A stretch of DNA of 64,000 nucleotides from Gemmobacter sp. (GTDB lineage Bacteria > Pseudomonadota > Alphaproteobacteria > Rhodobacterales > Rhodobacteraceae), in NCBI RefSeq assembly GCF_034676705.1, contig NZ_JAUCBS010000008.1:124001-188000 (forward strand), given 5' to 3'. Position 1 is the stretch's first letter. Every line of letters begins with the position of its first letter. Below, piece after piece: positions 58,726 through 64,000 of the stretch. The notes beneath the pieces were generated by a model. It was not told the DNA's origin. It saw nothing but the letters and a program-made list of their open reading frames with translations, and did not search any database. A program made the translations under genes and the position numbers.

Positions 58726-60012
58726 ATGACACGTTGGCAATGGCTGTTATCGCAACTTCTGCGCAAGCTCTGGCTGCGCGCCAGCGCCTATGCCCTTTTG
58801 GGCATCGTCACGGCGCTGGTCGCCATCGGGGCACAGCACTACCTGCCGTGGGAACTCCCCGAGGTCGTCGGTGCAGATGCAGTGGACAATCTGCTCAACA
58901 TCATCGCGTCCTCCATGCTCGCGGTGACAACCTTTTCGCTTTCGACCATGACAGCGGCCTATTCGGCGGTCACAACGAATGTCACCCCGCGTGCGACGAC
59001 ACTGCTGATCGAGGACAAGGTTTCGCAAAGGGTGCTTTCAACCTTTGTCGGGTCTTTCCTGTTCAGCATCGTCGGCATCATCGTCCTGAAGACGGGCGCC
59101 TATGGGCCAAGCGGGCGTTCCGTGCTGTTCGCGGTGACGGTGATCGTCGTCGCGCTGATCGTCTTCAACCTGTTGCGCTGGATCGACCACCTGACCCGCC
59201 TTGGCCGGGTGGGCGAAACCACCGATCGGGTCGAGGCGGTGACAAAAGATGCGCTGAAGGAAAGACTGGACGCGCCCTATCTGGGTGGTGTGCCGCTTGC
59301 GCGTGCAATGCGCGACATTCCCGACGATGCCCTTGTCGTTCTGTCGGGCGGGATCGGTCATCTTCAACATATCGACATGTATGCGCTGTCCGAAGTGGCC
59401 GAAGCGCAGGACTGTGCCATCCATGTCTTGCTCAATCCCGGCGCGTTCGTTTCCGTCGATACGCCTCTTGCCTGGCTGAGGGCCACAACAGAGGCGGAGG
59501 CCGTCCAGGCCAGGATCCGCGCGGCATTCAGCGTGGGCGCCGTGCGGAGCTTTGATCAGGATCCGCGTTTCGGATTTGCCGTGATGAGCGAGATTGCGTC
59601 GCGCGCGCTGTCACCAGCGGTCAACGACCCTGGCACGGCACTGGACGTCATCAGCCGCAACACGCGGTTGCTGGCCTTGTGGGCCGAGGGACAGGACAGG
59701 CCGGACGGAACTGCGCCCGAACATCCCCGTATCCATGTCGCCGGGTTGGCGGATGACGACCTTTTCGAGGATGCGTTCATGCTCGTCGCGCGCGACGGGG
59801 CGGGAATGATCGAGGTTCAGCTGAGGCTGCTGAAATGCCTGAATGCACTGGAGCGGATCGGGGCAAGGCCGTTTCGCGCCGCCGCCAGACGACAGGCCGA
59901 TATGGCCGTCGAACGTGCCCTGCAAGCATTGACATTCCGCAGAGATCGGGAACGGCTGGAAGCTGCAAGGCACAGGCCCCCGCCAGGAAGCAATCAGCCC
60001 GGGGCGCAGTAA
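58726..60012 (+). CDS. DUF2254 membrane protein
   Basis: 428 residues with four transmembrane helices in the first 160 (about 22-39, 54-75, 105-125, 133-153), then a cytoplasmic domain with SEVAEAQDCAIHVLLNPGAF and SEIASRALSPAVNDPGTALD, which is the DUF2254 signature. The function is unknown; relatives are found near ion-transport genes. The chosen ATG gives MTRWQWLLSQLLRK. Nucleotide composition looks slightly less GC-biased than the neighbours. It stands alone on its strand. Confidence 0.85.
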   Translation: MTRWQWLLSQLLRKLWLRASAYALLGIVTALVAIGAQHYLPWELPEVVGADAVDNLLNIIASSMLAVTTFSLSTMTAAYSAVTTNVTPRATTLLIEDKVSQRVLSTFVGSFLFSIVGIIVLKTGAYGPSGRSVLFAVTVIVVALIVFNLLRWIDHLTRLGRVGETTDRVEAVTKDALKERLDAPYLGGVPLARAMRDIPDDALVVLSGGIGHLQHIDMYALSEVAEAQDCAIHVLLNPGAFVSVDTPLAWLRATTEAEAVQARIRAAFSVGAVRSFDQDPRFGFAVMSEIASRALSPAVNDPGTALDVISRNTRLLALWAEGQDRPDGTAPEHPRIHVAGLADDDLFEDAFMLVARDGAGMIEVQLRLLKCLNALERIGARPFRAAARRQADMAVERALQALTFRRDRERLEAARHRPPPGSNQPGAQ

Positions 60013-60199
60013 CTGCCGGTCCTGGGATTGCTGTGGCTGGTCCTGATCCCCGACCGCCGCCCCGGTTTGCGCGACGCCATCTGACCCCGGCGCCTGTTCG
60101 AAACCCAAGGGCGCAGATCAGCCCGGACGATGGCGCGGCATCCACAGGTCGCGGACTCCGGGTCCAGACCATCATCGCCGGGCGGGGCCATGACCGAGG

Positions 60200-61771
60200 C
60201 TATTCGGCAACCACCGTCCCCCAATCCAGCCCGAACCTGGCCAGGTATTTCCGCAGTCGGTCTGAATCGTTCTGGGTGGTCTTTTCCTCGCGCGATACGG
60301 CGAACAGGCGGCGGCCGGCCGCTGCCAGCGAGGGACATTCCCGGCAGGCGCGGATCACTGCGGCCAGCTGGGCACGGTCGAACTCGTCCAGCCGCACCGA
60401 TGCGGGCAGGACCGAGGCCAGCAGTGCCTGATCGTCATTCCGTCCGACCGCCATCCATTGGGCGGCCAGCGTGGCGATTTCGGTATCGACCATCGGCAAG
60501 GTCACCCGGCCACGCTCGGCCAGCACCGCCAGCCGGTGGACCGAGGCATGAAGGTCGCGCAGGTTGCCCGGCCAGGGTGTCGCGGGATCACAGGCAAAGC
60601 GCAGATAGCGCGCCATGGCATCGGCATTGAAGCCGGTCCTGCGGCCCAGCTGTTGTTCCGACCCGTCGACCAGCGCCAGAAGAAGCGCCGCGATATCCTC
60701 GCGCCGGTCGCGCAGCGGCGGCAGGCGGAACACCCATTGCGACAGCCGGGCATGCAGATCGGCGCGCAGCCGGCCGCCCCGGACCAGTGCCCCCGGATCG
60801 TCCGACGCGGAGGCGATCAGATGAAAGCGCGCCGTCACCTCGGCCTCGGAGCCGACAGGACAGTAGCGGCCGGTCTCGATCGCCTGCAGGACGGCGGCCT
60901 GTTCGTCGGCGCCCAGTTCGTCGATGCGGTCCAGGAACAGCACGCCCCCATCCGCCTCGCGCAAGAAGCCCGGGCGCTCGCTGCCGGCGATGCCGGTGGC
61001 GGCGCGGCGCTGGCCAAACAGCGCAGGCAGCGCCTGCCCGCCACGCAGCGTGGTGCAGTTGACATGCACCAGCCGGCCCTTGATCCGGCGGCGGATCAGC
61101 TTCAGTTCGTGGATATGCGCCGCCAGCGCCGATTTGCCGGTGCCCGGTTCGCCCAGCAGCAGGATCGGCGCATCCGAAGCGGTTGCGACCCGATCCAGCC
61201 GTTCGACCAGCGCCCGCATCGCCGGGTTGCGGGTTTCGACGCCGCCCAGCAGCAGAGACGAATGTTCGCGCGCGGCCGCCTCGAACCTGCGTTGCAGGGC
61301 GTTGTAGCGCGCAAGATCCAGGTCGATCACATCCAGCTTGCCCTGTGGTGGTCCGCCGTTGCGCGGCGGGCCGGTCTGCACCAGCCGGGCGGGCACATGG
61401 CGGCTTTCGGTCAGCAGGAACCAGCAGATCTGCGCGACATGGGTGCCGGTGGTCAGGTGGACATGGTATCGCTCGCGATCCTCGTCAAAGCCGTAGCCGG
61501 CGGCAAAGTCGTAAAGCTTGCCGTAGACCTCCTGGAAATCCCAGGGGTCGGCCATGTCGATGCGGACCAGCCGGACCTCTGTCGTCGGGGAAAGCGCGCG
61601 GATATCTGCCGCCACGGTGCAAGCAAGCTGATGATGGTGCTGGTCGTGGATCAGTTCCAGCCGGTCGACGGCAAAGCCGGGATGAGCGCACAGCTGGACC
61701 GAAGGACGCCAGCCGCGGCGCTTGCCCATGTCCAGCTGGGTGCCAAGGAAACCGATAGCAACGTTGCGCAT
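60200..61771 (-). CDS. rtcR: RtcR-type sigma-54-dependent activator with degenerate motifs
   Basis: 523 residues. N-terminal RtcR domain (about 1-175; MRNVAIGFLGTQLDMGKRRG, YHVHLTTGTHVAQICWFLLT), a CARF-like ligand-sensing region, then an AAA+ domain with Walker A GEPGTGKSA (about 207-215) and a C-terminal Fis-like region. Two motifs are altered: the sigma-54-contact GAFTGA is AATGIA-like (QRRAATGIAGSERPG), and Walker B is GVLFLDRID rather than FLDE. It is divergent from rtcB and probably controls it. The ATG at 61771 gives the standard RtcR start. Confidence 0.9.
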   Translation of the reverse strand: MRNVAIGFLGTQLDMGKRRGWRPSVQLCAHPGFAVDRLELIHDQHHHQLACTVAADIRALSPTTEVRLVRIDMADPWDFQEVYGKLYDFAAGYGFDEDRERYHVHLTTGTHVAQICWFLLTESRHVPARLVQTGPPRNGGPPQGKLDVIDLDLARYNALQRRFEAAAREHSSLLLGGVETRNPAMRALVERLDRVATASDAPILLLGEPGTGKSALAAHIHELKLIRRRIKGRLVHVNCTTLRGGQALPALFGQRRAATGIAGSERPGFLREADGGVLFLDRIDELGADEQAAVLQAIETGRYCPVGSEAEVTARFHLIASASDDPGALVRGGRLRADLHARLSQWVFRLPPLRDRREDIAALLLALVDGSEQQLGRRTGFNADAMARYLRFACDPATPWPGNLRDLHASVHRLAVLAERGRVTLPMVDTEIATLAAQWMAVGRNDDQALLASVLPASVRLDEFDRAQLAAVIRACRECPSLAAAGRRLFAVSREEKTTQNDSDRLRKYLARFGLDWGTVVAE

Positions 61772-61786
61772 AAGGCCTATCCGAAA

Positions 61787-61804
61787 TGATATTTCGATAT
61801 ATCA
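61787..61804. promoter_or_regulatory. Palindrome in the rtcR-rtcB divergent region
   Basis: TGATATTTCGATATATCA is an 18-bp palindrome with one mismatched pair, 16 bp from the rtcR ATG. It could be an activator-binding site of RtcR or an rtcR autoregulatory site. Confidence 0.5.
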
Positions 61805-61828
61805 CAGAATAGAAGCCCCGGTCACGCC

Positions 61829-61845
61829 CGGTGATGATTTCGCAA
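61829..61845 (+). promoter_or_regulatory. Possible sigma-54 promoter for rtcB
   Basis: CGGTGATGATTTCGCAA has the GG-N10-GC core (GG at 61830-61831, GC at 61842-61843) expected of a -24/-12 promoter. It faces rtcB, about 300 bp upstream of the rtcB ATG. The flanks match the full consensus only partly. Confidence 0.35.
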
Positions 61846-62147
61846 TTTTCCATTTCCAGTCAGGTGATTGCACAGGTTTCACGATTCTCTTCCCCCGATG
61901 GCCTGCCATGGGGCAGATTCAGAGGGCGAAACGAGAAAGGATGAGGAGCATGCCAAAAAAATCCCTGTTTGCACCGCTGACCGGGACATGCTGCGCACCC
62001 CGAATGTCAGGCCGGCGACGGGAACAGGCACCCGCCCGCAGCCCGGGACATGACCCGCATTCCCGACCATGAACGCGGATACCGCGATGTGGCGCGCGCC
62101 GCCGTCGCGCTTGCCCTTGCATCCCGGCAGGGATCGACAGGACCACG
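61846..62147 (+). other. Long leader between the possible rtcB promoter and rtcB
   Basis: About 300 bp with no clear gene. An ATG at 61950 with AAAGGA 8 nt upstream opens a 40-codon frame (ending at 62072, MPKKSLFAPLTGTCCAP start) of unknown value. In other bacteria, RtcR-controlled rtcB units often include small structured RNAs; I cannot show one here by eye. Confidence 0.4.
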
Positions 62148-63557
62148 ATGATGACCGATGAACACGCCCCCGTGACCGGGGCCAATCTGATCGACTGGGG
62201 CCACCGCCCCGGCCCGCAATTCCCCGAGCTTCTGGCCCGTGCCAATGCGGCGCGGGGCAAGGGGCTGGGCCTTGTGCGCATCCGCCAGCTGCTGGACGCC
62301 GACCTGCCGCCACCAGCGCCCGAACCGCTGACCCTGCATGCCGCAGGCGATGTGCCGCTGCATGTCAGCATCCGGGCGGAAGATGCCGACGAGCAAGACA
62401 ATCTGGACAAGGTCATCGCCACCATGACCGAGGTGCTGAAAACCCCCACGGTCGAGGCCGGCGCCGTGATGCCCGATGCCTGCCCGGCCGGTTCCCTGGG
62501 CACGATCCCGGTGGGCGGCGTGGTTGCAACCCGCAATGCGATCCATCCGGGGATGCATTCGGCCGACATCTGCTGTTCGATCATGATCACCGATCTGGGT
62601 CATGTCGACCCCAAAGCCGCGCTGGATGCGGCCCAGGCGATCACCCATTTCGGCGCGGGCGGGCGCGATGAGGGCAACCGCCTGGCCGTCTCGCCGGACC
62701 TGATGGAGCAGTTCCGCGCCAACCCGTTCCTGAACGGCAACCGGATGCTGAACGCCGCGCAGGCCCATATGGGGACGCAGGGCGATGGGAACCACTTCCT
62801 GTTCATCGGCCGCAGCCGCGCAACGGGCCGGGTGGCAATGGTCACGCATCACGGATCGCGCGGGCCGGGAAGCCTGCTCTACAAGGGCGGCATGGAGGTG
62901 GCCGAGCGGTTCCGCAAGGTTCTGTCGCCGGCGACGCTGAAGCAGAACGCCTGGATCCCGGCCGACAGCGCCGAGGGCCGCGACTACTGGCAGGCGTTGC
63001 AGGTGATCCGCAGCTGGACCAGGGCGAACCATGGCGCCCTGCATCAGGCGGTGGTGGAACAGCTGCGCGCCGATCCGGGCAACCGTTTCTGGAACGAACA
63101 CAACTTCGTCTTCCGCCGCGGCGATCTGTTCTACCATGGCAAGGGGGCAACCCCGGCCTGGAGCGATTTTGCCGAAGATGCCACCGGGCTGACGCTGATC
63201 CCGCTGAACATGGCCGAGCCGGTGCTGGTGGTGCGCGGCAGGGATGCGGATCATGCGCTGGGGTTTGCCCCCCATGGCGCGGGGCGCAACTATTCGCGCT
63301 CCGAGCATCGCCGCCGGATGGGCGCCATGACGCCGGCGCAGATGCTGGCCGCCGAAACGGCGGGGCTGGACATCCGCTTTCACGCAGGTCAGGTCGATGC
63401 CTCGGAACTGCCGTCCAGCTACAAGCGGGCCGGGGCGGTGATGGACCAGATCCGCGACTATGGCCTGGCGGATGTGGTCGATTGCATCGACCCTTACGGC
63501 TGCATCATGGCCGGCGAGATTGCGCCGCACTGGCATGCCAGGCGAACCCGGCCATAG
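62148..63557 (+). CDS. rtcB: RtcB-family RNA ligase, diverged
   Basis: 469 residues, longer than E. coli RtcB (408). The Mn2+ and guanylylation residues can be aligned: Asp and Cys in HSADICCSIMI (usually GVDIGCGM), GDGNHFLFIG, VTHHGSRGPG, the His of WNEHNFVFRR, and the GMP-accepting His in PHGAGRNYSRSEH. RtcB joins RNA 3'-phosphate (or cyclic phosphate) to 5'-OH ends with GTP. The altered Asp/Cys loop marks a non-canonical subgroup. No rtcA follows. The stop codon lies in the loop of a terminator-like hairpin. Confidence 0.9.
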   Translation: MMTDEHAPVTGANLIDWGHRPGPQFPELLARANAARGKGLGLVRIRQLLDADLPPPAPEPLTLHAAGDVPLHVSIRAEDADEQDNLDKVIATMTEVLKTPTVEAGAVMPDACPAGSLGTIPVGGVVATRNAIHPGMHSADICCSIMITDLGHVDPKAALDAAQAITHFGAGGRDEGNRLAVSPDLMEQFRANPFLNGNRMLNAAQAHMGTQGDGNHFLFIGRSRATGRVAMVTHHGSRGPGSLLYKGGMEVAERFRKVLSPATLKQNAWIPADSAEGRDYWQALQVIRSWTRANHGALHQAVVEQLRADPGNRFWNEHNFVFRRGDLFYHGKGATPAWSDFAEDATGLTLIPLNMAEPVLVVRGRDADHALGFAPHGAGRNYSRSEHRRRMGAMTPAQMLAAETAGLDIRFHAGQVDASELPSSYKRAGAVMDQIRDYGLADVVDCIDPYGCIMAGEIAPHWHARRTRP

Positions 63558-63569
63558 CCGGGTTCGCCT
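63540..63569 (+). terminator. Hairpin overlapping the rtcB stop codon
   Basis: AGGCGAACCCGGC (63540-63552) and GCCGGGTTCGCCT (63557-63569) form a perfect 13-bp stem with loop CATA. The TAG stop at 63555-63557 lies in the loop and first stem base. No T-run follows on either strand. Confidence 0.6.
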
Positions 63570-63670
63570 GTGACCTGGCGGCAATCCGTGATGGCGCGCA
63601 TGGATGGGCCGGCAGCCGCGCCCGTGCCGATGATCGCGGCAGATCCCCTCCCCGGCCCAGCGGCGGGCGG

Positions 63671-64000
63671 TCAGAGATGTTGCAGCCGGCCCAGAAAGTC
63701 GCGGGCGCGGGGGTGGCCGTTGCCGCCGAAAAACTCGGCAGGCGGGGCAATTTCCAGGATCTGGCCCTGATCCATGAACACCACACGGTCGGCCACGGCG
63801 CGGGCAAAGCCCATTTCATGCGTGACGCAGATCATCGTCATGCCGCCCTGTGCCAGATCGGTCATCGTCTCCAGCACTTCCTGCACCATCTCGGGGTCCA
63901 GCGCCGAGGTCGGCTCGTCGAACAGCATCAGCTGTGGCTGCATGGCCAGCGCGCGGGCGATGGCCACCCGCTGTTGCTGGCCGCCCGACAGCTGGTTGGG
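63671..64000 (-). CDS. Amino-acid ABC transporter ATPase (GlnQ/ArtP type), C-terminal part
   Basis: 109 residues are inside the window, from the LSGGQQQRVAIARAL signature to the end. Walker B LMLFDEPTSALDPE, the switch His in CVTHEMGFARAV and the C-terminal APPAEFFGGNGHPRARDFLG are typical of polar amino-acid importers. The Walker A part lies beyond 64000. Its direction is away from rtcB, so it is the end of another operon. Confidence 0.93.
   Translation of the reverse strand, partial: PNQLSGGQQQRVAIARALAMQPQLMLFDEPTSALDPEMVQEVLETMTDLAQGGMTMICVTHEMGFARAVADRVVFMDQGQILEIAPPAEFFGGNGHPRARDFLGRLQHL

Noticed and set aside
61950..62072. 40-codon frame in the rtcB leader as a gene
   Set aside because: There is a usable ribosome-binding site, but the composition is unconvincing and no homologue is recognised; kept only as a note.
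62190..63500. rtcA next to rtcB
   Set aside because: Only rtcB is present; downstream is a convergent amino-acid transporter ATPase with no RNA cyclase motif.
1..64000. CRISPR arrays, tRNA or rRNA genes
   Set aside because: No regularly spaced direct repeats or cloverleaf-like sequences were seen by eye; a tRNAscan or CRISPR search would be decisive.

Overview
The window is high-GC chromosomal or megaplasmid DNA from an alphaproteobacterium, most likely Rhodobacterales (Paracoccus/Rhodobacter-like). The evidence is the norCBQDEF and nosC-R-Z-D-F-Y-L-X gene orders, pseudoazurin beside nirK/nirV, NnrR/NNR-type regulators, and the many dipeptide-ABC and TRAP transport operons. I found no tRNA, rRNA or CRISPR array.

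Region 1 (1-25 kb) is a compact denitrification island. It holds the NO reductase operon norCBQDEF (+), two different Crp/Fnr-type NO regulators, pseudoazurin, nirV and nirK (-), nnrS (+), a small uncharacterised set (DUF59, DUF2249 and a frameshifted polytopic membrane protein, -), and the complete N2O reductase operon nosCRZDFYLX (+). It therefore covers nitrite to N2; no nitrate reductase is present. TTG-N8-CAA boxes lie in front of nearly every transcription unit. Several pair an FNR-like half (TTGAT) with an NnrR-like half (CGCAA), which suggests joint oxygen and NO control.

Region 2 (23.5-31.5 kb) has a four-domain rhodanese and a desulfurisation-type flavoprotein cut off by an IS5-family element. 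On the other side of the element is a truncated surface-anchor cluster with a CsgG/HfaB-like lipoprotein, then an L,D-transpeptidase.

Region 3 (31.5-41.5 kb) is a LysR-flanked operon for peptide-type ABC uptake with an amino-acid oxidase, RidA and an alpha-hydroxyacid-oxidase relative. An IS481-family element has inserted exactly at the lysR stop codon. acnB follows.

Region 4 (44.3-48.3 kb) is an IS graveyard: two IS110-type fragments, an opgC fragment, and an IS5-family copy that is itself interrupted by an IS256-family element with a clear 8-bp target duplication. A Xre/RES toxin-antitoxin pair follows.

Region 5 (49.5-58.6 kb) looks like one catabolic regulon. It contains HpaI-type aldolase, cupin, TRAP transporter, BKACE enzyme, NAD(P)H oxidoreductase and SDR, with a divergent IclR regulator and an amidohydrolase-like protein. 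Two similar 19-bp operator-like sites precede the two minus-strand units.

Region 6 (58.7-64 kb) has a DUF2254 membrane protein, an RtcR-type activator divergent from a diverged RtcB RNA ligase (no rtcA next to it), and the end of an amino-acid ABC transporter ATPase.
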